Of a stretch of 37,748 bases of DNA, positions 1 through 7,537 are shown in pieces; the stretch's first letter is position 1, and the number at the start of each line of letters is the position of its first letter. The notes below the pieces were generated by a model. That model did not search any database, had not been told where the DNA came from, and saw only the letters and a list, made by a program, of their open reading frames with translations. A program made the translations under genes and the position numbers. The DNA comes from Dehalococcoidia bacterium (GTDB lineage Bacteria > Chloroflexota > Dehalococcoidia > Lucifugimonadales > Lucifugimonadaceae). Location of the stretch: assembly GCA_030747175.1 (NCBI GenBank), contig JASLLE010000019.1, positions 1 to 37,748 of the forward strand, given 5' to 3'.

Positions 1-748
1 CCCCTGAAGCGCCTCCGAGGGCCTTGCCGAGCGTGCTGGTGATGATGTCCACCCGGTCCTCCACGCCCAGCTGTGCGGGCGTTCCTCGCCCGTCCGGGCC
101 GACAAATCCCGTCGAGTGCGAGTCGTCCACCATCACCATGGCGTCGTACCTGTCGGCCAGGTCACAAATCTCGACCAGCTTTGCGAGGTCGCCCTGCATG
201 CTGAAAACCCCGTCGGTGGCGATCAACCGGAATCGGGCGTCGGCCGTTTCCTTCAATTTCGCCTCAAGGTCGGCCATGTCGCTGTGCTTGTAGCGCTTCC
301 GGTCAGCGCGACACAGCCGGATGCCGTCGATGATCGAGGCGTGATTGAGTTCGTCGCTGATGACGGCGTCTTCCCGGCCGAGCAGGGTTTCGAAAAGACC
401 CGTGTTGGCGTCGAAACATGAGCTGTAGAGGATCGTGTCCTCGGTGCCCAGGAATCGGCTGATTCGGGCTTCCAGCTCTTTATGAATGTCCTGCGTGCCA
501 CAGATGAAGCGGACAGACGCCATGCCGTAGCCGTGGCTCTGGAGTCCGGAAGCCACGGCTACCAGTATTTCCGGGTTGTCGGCAAGGCCGAGGTAGTTGT
601 TGGCGCAGAAGTTGATGCGCGGCCCGGCGTTCGTAGTGACCCGGGCGCCCTGGGGCGTCTCGATCACCTGCTCATCTTTGAACAGGCCGTTTGCCCGGAT
701 ATCATCCAGCTCGGCGTCGAGCCAGGTCTTAATCGCTGTGTAAGCCAA
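1..748 (-). CDS. kbl: glycine C-acetyltransferase (2-amino-3-ketobutyrate CoA ligase), C-terminus outside window
   Basis: PLP-dependent alpha-oxoamine synthase that cleaves 2-amino-3-ketobutyrate with CoA to glycine and acetyl-CoA in threonine breakdown. Reading the minus strand gives a continuous 249-codon frame. It shows the family N-terminal signature [11 protein letters not shown], then [35 protein letters not shown], and TLGKALGGA, whose Lys should carry PLP. The window ends just after that lysine, so about 150 residues are missing. The start is TTG at 748-746, preceded by AGGAAGAG about 7 nt upstream; a stop codon lies in frame further up and no ATG is available. It is the last gene of the minus-strand cofactor cluster. 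8-amino-7-oxononanoate synthase (BioF) is the main alternative; the ICGTQ and [11 protein letters not shown] segments favour Kbl. Confidence 0.9.
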   Translation of the reverse strand, partial: MAYTAIKTWLDAELDDIRANGLFKDEQVIETPQGARVTTNAGPRINFCANNYLGLADNPEILVAVASGLQSHGYGMASVRFICGTQDIHKELEARISRFLGTEDTILYSSCFDANTGLFETLLGREDAVISDELNHASIIDGIRLCRADRKRYKHSDMADLEAKLKETADARFRLIATDGVFSMQGDLAKLVEICDLADRYDAMVMVDDSHSTGFVGPDGRGTPAQLGVEDRVDIITSTLGKALGGASG

Positions 749-781
749 TTGCGTCTCTTCCTGCCCCCATCGGGGTTTTTA

Positions 782-940
782 TTTTGGGCGTTAACTCGGC
801 TTTGACGATCTCGTCCTCAACGATCAGCTCCCCAGGTATGAACCCTCGTCAGAGCTGCCCCACAGGGATTAATTTTGGGCTGTTACTCGGCTTTCACGAT
901 CTCCTCTTCGACGACTAGATCCTCACGCACGAACTCTCGC
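782..940 (-). repeat. decayed tandem copy of the 3' end of the neighbouring small gene
   Basis: Bases 782-849 match bases 873-940 at a constant offset of 91 with no gaps, about 77 percent identical. The second block encodes the C-terminus of the unknown 92-codon gene (REFVREDLVVEEEIVKAE). The first, read in the same sense, gives RGFIPGELIVEDEIVKAE and then runs on past the point where the intact gene stops. A TGA directly precedes the copy, so it cannot be expressed as part of the intact gene. Many differences fall at third codon positions. I infer a remnant of a tandem duplication of this small gene between coaBC and kbl. Confidence 0.75.
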
Positions 941-1161
941 CACGGCTGGAACTGGAGAACGAACTCTTTTCCCTCGTCTATCGATCCGAGCCCTTTCACG
1001 GCGCGACCCGGGTCGTACCCGCGGGTGGCGGCTATCGCCTGGATACCGCGTCTCAGTGAACGAACGCCGCCCAGGTTGATTTCCTCCCCGGTATCGGTGA
1101 GGAGCGTGAGATCAAGTCCTTTGGGGTGCTCTTTCCAGTACATGCGCATGTCGTGGTGCAA
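883..1161 (-). CDS. small acidic hypothetical protein between coaBC and kbl
   Basis: I do not recognise a family. The 92-codon frame gives a soluble protein with no membrane segment or signal peptide and a strongly acidic C-terminus (EDLVVEEEIVKAE). It follows coaBC by 26 bp on the same strand, and its tail has a decayed duplicate downstream, both of which argue that it is a real gene. The start is uncertain. TTG at 1161 has GGAG directly against it; ATG at 1149 has the same GGAG 12 nt upstream; ATG at 1143 is also in frame. The open frame continues upstream into the end of coaBC without a better start. Confidence 0.65.
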   Translation of the reverse strand: MHHDMRMYWKEHPKGLDLTLLTDTGEEINLGGVRSLRRGIQAIAATRGYDPGRAVKGLGSIDEGKEFVLQFQPWREFVREDLVVEEEIVKAE

Positions 1162-1187
1162 CTCCGGGGTCGTATTCGGGGTGAAGC

Positions 1188-2387
1188 CTATTTGAGCAAT
1201 GGCAAGGCCCGATCCAGCAGGGCGTTGCCGACATCCAGTTTGTCCATGAGGGGCATCGGTTCCGGATCTCGCCCCGGAAAAATAAACGTGACGGCATTGG
1301 TGTCCGTGCCGAATCCGGAATCAGCGGCCGACACGTCGTTGGCGACCACCATGTCCACGCCCTTGGACGACAGCTTCGCGCCCGCGTTCTCGATCACGTC
1401 GGTGGTCTCGGCCGCGAACGCCACTTTCACGAGCCCGTCGCCATTCACCCCGGCGATGATGTCCGGGTTCTGGATCAGATCGATGTTCAACGAATCATCG
1501 CCGGTCTTTTTGATCTTCTCATCGGCGGGATCTGCGGGACGGTAATCGCTGACCGCTGCCGCCATCACGAGTAAATCGGCGTTGGAGCAGGCGGACTGTA
1601 CGGCGTCTCGCATCTCGATCGCTGAAGCGACCCCAACAACGTTTACGCAGGGCGGAGCCGGGAGGAAGGTAGGGGCCGCGATAAGCGTGACATCCGCCCC
1701 CCGATCCCTGGCGGCCTCGGCGACCGCGTAACCCATCTTGCCCGTCGAACGGTTGGTCAGCACTCTCACGGGGTCGATCGCCTCTTCGGTGCCGCCGGCG
1801 GACACGACAACCCGGCATCCGGCGAGATCGCCGTGCCGACCAAGGAGCGCTCGAACGTGCCCAATGATGTCCGGGACTTCCGTCATGCGGCCCTTGCCGA
1901 CAAGACCCGATGCCAGCCGTCCGGACTCCGGGCCGATGAAGTGGGCGCCACGCTCCCGTAGTGTTTCGACATTTGATTGCGTCGCCGCGTTCCCGTACAT
2001 ATTGGCGTCCATCGCGGGAGCGATGACCAGCGGTTGTGACCCGGCCAGGACCGTTGCGGTCAAGACATCGTCGCTCACGCCGTGGGCGAGCTTTGCCAGG
2101 ATGTTTGCCGTTGCGGGGGCGATCAATACCAGATCGGCCCGGCGTGCCAACGCTACATGGTCGATCCCCAGCTCGGAGTTCGACTCGTATAGCCCGGTCG
2201 ACACGGGCCTGTGCGTCAATCCGGCAAAGGTGGCGACGCCGACGAACTCCTGTGCGGAGCGTGTTAACACCACATCGACAAATGCCCCGGCCTGCGTCAA
2301 CTTGCTTGCGAGGTCAGCCGCTTTGAAAGCGGCGATACTCCCGGCGACGCCGAGGACGATCGACTTTCCTTTGAGGATTGTCGGCAC
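1188..2387 (-). CDS. coaBC: bifunctional phosphopantothenoylcysteine decarboxylase / phosphopantothenate-cysteine ligase
   Basis: Joins cysteine to 4'-phosphopantothenate (CoaB) and decarboxylates the product to 4'-phosphopantetheine (CoaC), the middle steps of CoA synthesis. The first ~180 residues are the flavin-dependent CoaC domain: GVAGSIAAFKAADL, the catalytic His region GIDHVALARRADLVLIAPATAN, and PAMDANMY. The CoaB domain follows with the diagnostic SAGGTEEAIDPVRVLTNRSTGKMG. At 399 aa it has the usual fused length. Two decarboxylase positions differ from the E. coli Dfp pattern: PAMN is PAMD, and the Cys of the substrate-clamp motif (LACG) is Ser (LASGLVGKGRM). The start is GTG at 2387, 2 nt after the coaX stop, so translation is probably coupled. 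Confidence 0.95.
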   Translation of the reverse strand: MPTILKGKSIVLGVAGSIAAFKAADLASKLTQAGAFVDVVLTRSAQEFVGVATFAGLTHRPVSTGLYESNSELGIDHVALARRADLVLIAPATANILAKLAHGVSDDVLTATVLAGSQPLVIAPAMDANMYGNAATQSNVETLRERGAHFIGPESGRLASGLVGKGRMTEVPDIIGHVRALLGRHGDLAGCRVVVSAGGTEEAIDPVRVLTNRSTGKMGYAVAEAARDRGADVTLIAAPTFLPAPPCVNVVGVASAIEMRDAVQSACSNADLLVMAAAVSDYRPADPADEKIKKTGDDSLNIDLIQNPDIIAGVNGDGLVKVAFAAETTDVIENAGAKLSSKGVDMVVANDVSAADSGFGTDTNAVTFIFPGRDPEPMPLMDKLDVGNALLDRALPLLK

Positions 2388-2389
2388 TG

Positions 2390-3178
2390 CTATTCCCCGC
2401 TGTTTAACTCGTGGAGCATGCGAAGACCGATAAGTGTCAGGTCTTCGTTCACGTCCTGGAGAACGCTTGATTGCGCCGCCACGACTCTCGCGGCCCCCCC
2501 GGTGCCTATGACCCGGCAGGCGGAGGGGTCATCCGGACTGAGTTCGGCGGCGAATCTCCGGACCATGCCTTCCACCAGCCCAACGTAACCGAACACCAAT
2601 CCGGAGCGCATGGCGTCGGTCGTGTTGCGGCCGATGGCGTTGTCTGGCGCCTGCAGATCGACGCGTCTCAACTGAGATGTCCCTCTATATAGCGCCTCTG
2701 CCGCCAGGGTCATGCCGGGAGCGATGGCGCCGCCCAGGTATTCGGCGTCTCCGCTAACTGCATCGAAAACGGTGGCAGTACCGATGTCCACGATGATGCA
2801 CGGTCCGCCGTACAGCCGGTACGCGGCCACGGCATCGGCGATCCGGTCAGTGCCAACGTCCTGCGGCCGGTTGTAGTTGACCTTTATGCCGGTACGGGTG
2901 CCGGGCCCGATGACCATGGGTGGCACGCCCAGCATGTCCGTCAGCGCGGTCTCGATGGCGCCGGTGAGGGGCGGTACGACCGAGCACATCACCGCCGCCG
3001 GGAAGTCGGACGGGTCCACGTTCTTGGAACGCAGCATGCCCTGAAGCAGGAGGTTGTGTTCGTCCGCTGTCCGCCGGGCATCGGTGGCGAAACGCCAGGT
3101 TGCGATGAGGCTGTCGGCTTCGAAAGCGCCTATGGTGACGTTTGAGTTGCCGACGTCGACGGCGAGGAGTTTTCCCAC
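2390..3178 (-). CDS. coaX: type III pantothenate kinase
   Basis: Phosphorylates pantothenate in the first step of CoA synthesis. It belongs to the acetate/sugar kinase/Hsp70 (ASKHA) fold. The N-terminal phosphate loop is DVGNSNVTIG; GTDRIADAVAAY and VDIGTATVFDAV are the other conserved active-site blocks, followed by GGAIAPG. The 262 aa length is typical. It starts at GTG 3178, 40 bp after nnr, and is followed almost without a gap by coaBC, so kinase and ligase/decarboxylase lie in pathway order. Confidence 0.95.
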   Translation of the reverse strand: MGKLLAVDVGNSNVTIGAFEADSLIATWRFATDARRTADEHNLLLQGMLRSKNVDPSDFPAAVMCSVVPPLTGAIETALTDMLGVPPMVIGPGTRTGIKVNYNRPQDVGTDRIADAVAAYRLYGGPCIIVDIGTATVFDAVSGDAEYLGGAIAPGMTLAAEALYRGTSQLRRVDLQAPDNAIGRNTTDAMRSGLVFGYVGLVEGMVRRFAAELSPDDPSACRVIGTGGAARVVAAQSSVLQDVNEDLTLIGLRMLHELNSGE

Positions 3179-3218
3179 GATCTGCCGATGATATCAGCGG
3201 AGACGGGGATACTCGCGC

Positions 3219-4751
3219 TCAGTTCGCCAGTTGTTTCAGCGCCGGCGGAAGTGACTCCAGTACGTCCCCGGCCAACAACGCCACCTCTCCAACCGCACGC
3301 CGGGCGATGTTACCGGCCAGTCCATGTACGTACACGCCCAGGGACGCGGCGTCGAAGGGATCCATGCCCTGGGCCAGGAATCCGGTGATCAGTCCTGCGA
3401 GCACGTCTCCCGTGCCGCCCGTCGCCATGCCCGGATTGACCCACGGGCTGATTGCCGTTCGTCCGTCAGGATGCGCGACGACGGTGCACGCGCCTTTCAA
3501 CACGACGATATGACGCCATGTCTCGGCGGCGGATTGTGCGCTGTGGACGCGATCACGCTCGACATCGGGGACGGTTGAACCGCGCAGGCGTGCCATCTCA
3601 CCCGGATGCGGCGTCAGTATCGCCGGGTCCCGGACCCGCCCCTGCCAGCCATCGACAGGGGCCAGTGCGTTGAGTGCGTCCGCATCGACAACCAGGCGAG
3701 GACCTTCCCTGCGGTCCAGGAGTACCGAGCGAACGAACTCTATCGCCGATGGTGTCTGGCCAACCCCCGGTCCGATCAACATTGCCGAAGCCACACGCGA
3801 CGCATCGGTCACCTGTACGGCGGCAAATCCGGAGTCGATGACGTTCCGGCCGTGTTCGACCAGGGGGATGTATGTCGCTTCCGCCAGGCGGGTGGCGATG
3901 AGGGGATATATCGTGTCGGGCAAGGCCAGGGTCACGAGTCCCGCGCCGGCACGCCCCGCGGCAGCGCCGGAAAGATAGGCCGCGCCGACGTAGTTCTCGG
4001 AACCTGCGACGATAAGCGCACGGCCAAACGTCCCCTTGTTGGAGCGCGCCGGGCGGGAAGGCACGATGCGAGCCATCGAACCGGCGGTCATCAGTTCTGT
4101 CGGAACCTGGACGTCGAGACCGTCCGGGATGCCGATTTCCAGGCATCTCCACGCAGCGCCGGTGGGCTCCAGGAAGTGGCCGATCTTGGGCCGTCCGAGC
4201 ACGAGCGTCTCGCTGGCTACCAGACCGTTGGGATCCATGTGCCCGGTATCCGTCGCCATCCCCGTAGCGACGTCGACCGCAACTATCGGAGCGCGTGCGT
4301 TGTCCCTGACAACCCGTAGAAGGTCAGAAAGCGGTGGCTCAATCGGGCGCCCGCGGCCGGTCCCGAGTACCGAATCCAGGATGACGGTGGCTTCCGAGGT
4401 GGCCGCGGCCAGCTTTGAGTGATCCTCGTCGTCGAACGCGTGGACTATCACAGCGCCGGCGTCGATAGCGAGATCCCGTTTTTCATCTACGGCAGCACGG
4501 GGCGTGAGCAGGTAGGCGGTGACGGCCACGCCGCGGGCCGCGAGGTGGCGTGCCGCCACGAGTCCGTCGGCGCCGTTATTGCCCGGGCCGATGAGCACCA
4601 GAGCGGGACCGCTTCCTGATGACGGCAACCGGTCCCGCAACGCCTCGGCGACCGCCAACCCGGCATTCTCCATCAGCGTGTCGAGCGGGACACCGGCCCG
4701 CACCGAGGCGTTTTCCAGTTCCCGCATCTGCCGTGCCGTAACTATTTTCAC
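3219..4751 (-). CDS. nnr: bifunctional NAD(P)H-hydrate epimerase / ADP-dependent (S)-NAD(P)H-hydrate dehydratase
   Basis: Repairs hydrated NADH and NADPH. The N-terminal YjeF_N epimerase domain (about 1-215) has LIGPGNNGADGLVAARHL. The C-terminal dehydratase domain of the ribokinase-like fold (about 225-505) has AYLSGAAAGRAGAGLVTLA, LTPHPGEMARL and the catalytic NPGMATGGTGDVLAG. At 510 aa it is the normal fused form. The GTG start at 4751 overlaps the acpS stop as GTGA, showing tight coupling. The acpS-nnr adjacency is common in bacteria. Confidence 0.95.
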   Translation of the reverse strand: MKIVTARQMRELENASVRAGVPLDTLMENAGLAVAEALRDRLPSSGSGPALVLIGPGNNGADGLVAARHLAARGVAVTAYLLTPRAAVDEKRDLAIDAGAVIVHAFDDEDHSKLAAATSEATVILDSVLGTGRGRPIEPPLSDLLRVVRDNARAPIVAVDVATGMATDTGHMDPNGLVASETLVLGRPKIGHFLEPTGAAWRCLEIGIPDGLDVQVPTELMTAGSMARIVPSRPARSNKGTFGRALIVAGSENYVGAAYLSGAAAGRAGAGLVTLALPDTIYPLIATRLAEATYIPLVEHGRNVIDSGFAAVQVTDASRVASAMLIGPGVGQTPSAIEFVRSVLLDRREGPRLVVDADALNALAPVDGWQGRVRDPAILTPHPGEMARLRGSTVPDVERDRVHSAQSAAETWRHIVVLKGACTVVAHPDGRTAISPWVNPGMATGGTGDVLAGLITGFLAQGMDPFDAASLGVYVHGLAGNIARRAVGEVALLAGDVLESLPPALKQLAN

Positions 4752-5128
4752 TCCGGCATCACCCTTCCATCTGTTTCCGCCACGACGCTCGCAACGGCGA
4801 ATTCCCGGGAGTGCGACAGGCTGATAGCGATCCGCACTATTCCCATTTTCTCCGCACGCGCTTTTGCGCGGTCATGTAACACGATCTCGGGCGCTCGCCC
4901 CCGTTTGCGCTGCACTTCTATGTCACGCCATCCCACTCCGCGAACGCCGGTGCCGAGCGCCTTCATCACCGCCTCTTTGGCGGCGAATCGGCTTGCCAGC
5001 TGGGGAGCACGGCCGCGGCAGTAAGCCTGCTCTCCCGGCGTGTAGATCTTCTCCAGGAATCGGCGGGGATACCGGGAGAACGTGCGCTCTATGCGCTCGA
5101 TCTCGATTATGTCGACGCCGACGTACAA
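4748..5128 (-). CDS. acpS: holo-[acyl-carrier-protein] synthase
   Basis: Transfers 4'-phosphopantetheine from CoA to acyl carrier protein. VGVDIIEIERI near the N-terminus carries the metal-binding Asp, and RFAAKEAVMKALGTG carries the conserved Glu and Lys; ISLSHSREFAVA closes the fold. At 126 aa it is typical. The start is TTG at 5128 with GGAGGGAA just upstream. It heads the minus-strand cluster whose next genes make CoA, the donor it uses. A divergent gap separates it from folD. Confidence 0.95.
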   Translation of the reverse strand: MYVGVDIIEIERIERTFSRYPRRFLEKIYTPGEQAYCRGRAPQLASRFAAKEAVMKALGTGVRGVGWRDIEVQRKRGRAPEIVLHDRAKARAEKMGIVRIAISLSHSREFAVASVVAETDGRVMPE

Positions 5129-5406
5129 GCTGTTCCCTCCGGTTCCAGAAATGAGAACCGCGCTATCGAATCGCTCCCGCCTGAATTAAACGATCTGTCG
5201 CGAACCGACCGGGCGATTATATGGGGCGCAGTGCCCCTCCCCACGGGGGGACTTTACGTATTGGGACGGCACAACACTCACATCGGCCGGTCCGGTGCTA
5301 ACCTTCAAAACGGCAGACACGGTCACGAGTGGATTGATCCGCTCGTGGCACCCGCGCGTCCGCCACGCGATGAATACAGCCGTGATACGGCCCGAGGAGA
5401 GTCCCC
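5129..5406. other. divergent intergenic region between acpS and folD
   Basis: About 280 bp between two genes transcribed away from each other, so it must hold both promoters. I see no coding frame with a good start and no known RNA motif. An AT-rich GATTATATGG block sits near 5214-5223. The ribosome binding site AGGAGA just before folD is the only clear signal. Confidence 0.5.
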
Positions 5407-6300
5407 ATTCGCGCGAAACGAATCGACGGCAAGGCAGTGGCCGAAAAGGTACGCGCTGAGGTCACGCAAGAGGTCAGGGACTGGGTCTCGGATGGTCATT
5501 CGCGACCAGGGTTGGCCGTGGTCCTGGTGGGGGACGATCCAGCCTCCGAGACGTACGTGCGAGGCAAGGAACGCGCCTCTCTGGAAGTCGGAATGCACTC
5601 CGAGACACGAAAGCTCCCGGCCGATGTGACTCAGGATGAACTGCTCGGCGTGATCAGCGAGTTGAACGCGGACGACCGGATCACGGGCTTCCTGGTGCAG
5701 CTGCCGCTGCCCGATCACATCGATGACGACACGGTTCTGCACGCCATCGACCCGGGAAAAGATGTCGACGGCATACATCCTTTCAATATGGGACTGTTGC
5801 TCGGCGGCGCCCCGAGGCTTGCCCCGGCGACGCCCACCGGCGTATTGAGGTTGCTCGCCGAAGAAGGCGTCGATATCAGCGGGAAACACGTGGTGATCTG
5901 CGGGCGCAGCAACATAGTCGGTCGCCCCCTGGCAGGATTGTTGCTCAGGCGCGGTGCGGGCGGAGACGCAACTGTGACCGTGTGCCACTCCCGTACCAGG
6001 GACCTGGGATCGTTTACGAAACAGGCCGACATCCTGGTTGCGGCGATGGGCGTGCCCGGATTGATAACGAAAGACATGGTCAAGCCGGGAGCGGTAGTGA
6101 TAGACGTCGGAACGGTGAGGGTTGAAGATCCGTCTCGCGAACGGGGCTGGCGGCTCGCCGGAGACATCGCGCTCGACGTCAGGGATGTGGCCTCGATGCG
6201 TACGCCCGTTCCGGGTGGCGTTGGCCCGATGACTATCGCCATGCTGCTCAAAAACGTGATGCGGGCCGCCCGTATCGCCGCCGGTCGCGCCCCTGAATAG
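5407..6300 (+). CDS. folD: bifunctional methylenetetrahydrofolate dehydrogenase / methenyltetrahydrofolate cyclohydrolase, probable ATT start
   Basis: Interconverts 5,10-methylene- and 10-formyl-tetrahydrofolate. TYVRGKERAS carries the catalytic Lys; VQLPLPDHID, KDVDGIHPFNMG, CGRSNIVGRPLAGLLL and the C-terminal RTPVPGGVGPMTIAML are family signatures. The start is the odd point. GTG at 5437 would remove the conserved IDGKAVAEKVR opening. Between the upstream in-frame TGA and 5437 there is no ATG, GTG or TTG, but ATT at 5407 sits 6 nt after AGGAGA and gives I-R-A-K-R-I-D-G-K at the exact place other FolD proteins begin. I therefore call ATT 5407 (297 aa); conventional gene callers will choose 5437. 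The function is sure, the start likely. Confidence 0.93.
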   Translation: MRAKRIDGKAVAEKVRAEVTQEVRDWVSDGHSRPGLAVVLVGDDPASETYVRGKERASLEVGMHSETRKLPADVTQDELLGVISELNADDRITGFLVQLPLPDHIDDDTVLHAIDPGKDVDGIHPFNMGLLLGGAPRLAPATPTGVLRLLAEEGVDISGKHVVICGRSNIVGRPLAGLLLRRGAGGDATVTVCHSRTRDLGSFTKQADILVAAMGVPGLITKDMVKPGAVVIDVGTVRVEDPSRERGWRLAGDIALDVRDVASMRTPVPGGVGPMTIAMLLKNVMRAARIAAGRAPE

Positions 6301-6355
6301 CGGCCCGAATCAAACGTACATAACCCCTGTGGCCGTTCGGGAAAAACCGGGGCCG

Positions 6356-6361
6356 TATAGT
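6356..6361 (+). promoter_or_regulatory. possible -10 element upstream of the pyruvate dehydrogenase genes
   Basis: TATAGT stands alone in a GC-rich 180 bp gap between folD and pdhA. No convincing -35 hexamer is visible at the right distance, so this is only a candidate promoter. The same hexamer occurs upstream of the YCII gene at 36661. Confidence 0.3.
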
Positions 6362-6478
6362 AAGATACTCGCCGCCGCGATCCCATCGACGTTGAGATCG
6401 TTTCGGCGACGTTAGAGAACAATCCGCTCATGCTCTGGAGCAAGCGGGTCTGTTGAGTTCCGGCCGGGAGGTCGAAAG

Positions 6479-7489
6479 ATCGTTCAAAGTAAAGAAAAAG
6501 CGTCTCCCCAATCAGATGAGGAGGGAGACGCACGGAAGCAGGAATTCGCCGATCTTTATCGGCAGATGTACCTGATTCGCCAATTTGAAGAGGTGTGCGG
6601 GGAGATGTACACCCGCGGTCAGATCCGCGGGTTTCTGCACCTTTACATCGGAGAAGAAGCGGTCGCCGTCGGCGCGATCTCCCAGCTTCAACCCCACGAT
6701 TACATCGTCACCCATTACCGTGACCACGGCCACGCGCTGGCGCGAGGCATCGACCCGGATCGCACCATGGCCGAGTTATTCGGCCGCATCGGGGGCCTGA
6801 GCAAGGGCAAAGGCGGCTCGATGCACCTGTTCGACGTCGAAAAGGGTTTCATCGGCGGTCACGCCATCGTGGGCGGGCAGTTCCCGCTCGCCGCTGGTCT
6901 TGCCCTTTCCCACCAGTACCGGAAGACGGACGGGGTGTGCGTCGTCTTTTTTGGCGACGGCTCCACCAACCAGGGTACCTATCACGAGGTCATGAACCTG
7001 GCCTCGGTCTGGAAACTGCCGATGCTGTTCTTCCTTGAGAACAACCTGTACGGCATGGGTTCAAGATTCGATCGTGTGCGGGCCGGCGGAGAAGATTTCT
7101 ACCCGGGCGCCGCCACGTACGGGATCGATCAGGCGGCCGTAGTAGACGGCATGGATGTGCTCGTTGTACAGGAAGCCACGAAGCTAGCGCTCGAGAGTAT
7201 TCGGGCGGGAAACGGCCCGGCGTTCATCGAGGCCAAGACGTTTCGTTTCCAGGGCCACTCCATGGCGGACCCGGTCAAGTACCGGGACAACTCGGAAACG
7301 GCGTCCTGGGAGGAGCGTGACCCGGTCACGACCTTCCCCGGGCAACTGCTGGAACAGGGGCTTTTGACGGAAGCGGAACTGGACGAAATCCGGAATCGGG
7401 TCGATGCCGAAGTGGCCGCGGCGGTCAAATTTGCCGAGGACAGCCCTTTCCCTCCGGACGAAGAACTTTTCACCGATATCTACGCTTGA
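6479..7489 (+). CDS. pdhA: pyruvate dehydrogenase E1 component, alpha subunit, probable ATC start
   Basis: Thiamine-diphosphate-dependent E1 alpha subunit that decarboxylates pyruvate with its beta partner. IRGFLHLYIGEEAVAVG, HYRDHGHALARG, the KGKGGSMHLFD block, the TPP motif GDGSTNQG...ENN (from about residue 159) and FRFQGHSMADP are present. The first ATG (6566) lies inside the conserved opening: homologs read about LYRxMxLIRxFEE, and here FADLYRQMYLIRQFEE straddles it. Back to the in-frame stop at 6413 there is no ATG, GTG or TTG. ATC at 6479 lies 7 nt after CGGGAGG and gives 336 aa with a short hydrophilic N-terminus, which suits the family. An acetoin or branched-chain E1 is possible but less likely. 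Confidence 0.9.
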   Translation: MVQSKEKASPQSDEEGDARKQEFADLYRQMYLIRQFEEVCGEMYTRGQIRGFLHLYIGEEAVAVGAISQLQPHDYIVTHYRDHGHALARGIDPDRTMAELFGRIGGLSKGKGGSMHLFDVEKGFIGGHAIVGGQFPLAAGLALSHQYRKTDGVCVVFFGDGSTNQGTYHEVMNLASVWKLPMLFFLENNLYGMGSRFDRVRAGGEDFYPGAATYGIDQAAVVDGMDVLVVQEATKLALESIRAGNGPAFIEAKTFRFQGHSMADPVKYRDNSETASWEERDPVTTFPGQLLEQGLLTEAELDEIRNRVDAEVAAAVKFAEDSPFPPDEELFTDIYA

Positions 7490-7537
7490 TGACGTCGCCT
7501 TTTGTGGATCCGAAGTTACAGACGGTGATATTGACGC

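Noticed and set aside
253-501. 82-codon minus-strand frame inside the kbl region
   Set aside because: Wrong frame: the frame starting at TTG 748 carries all the glycine C-acetyltransferase motifs.
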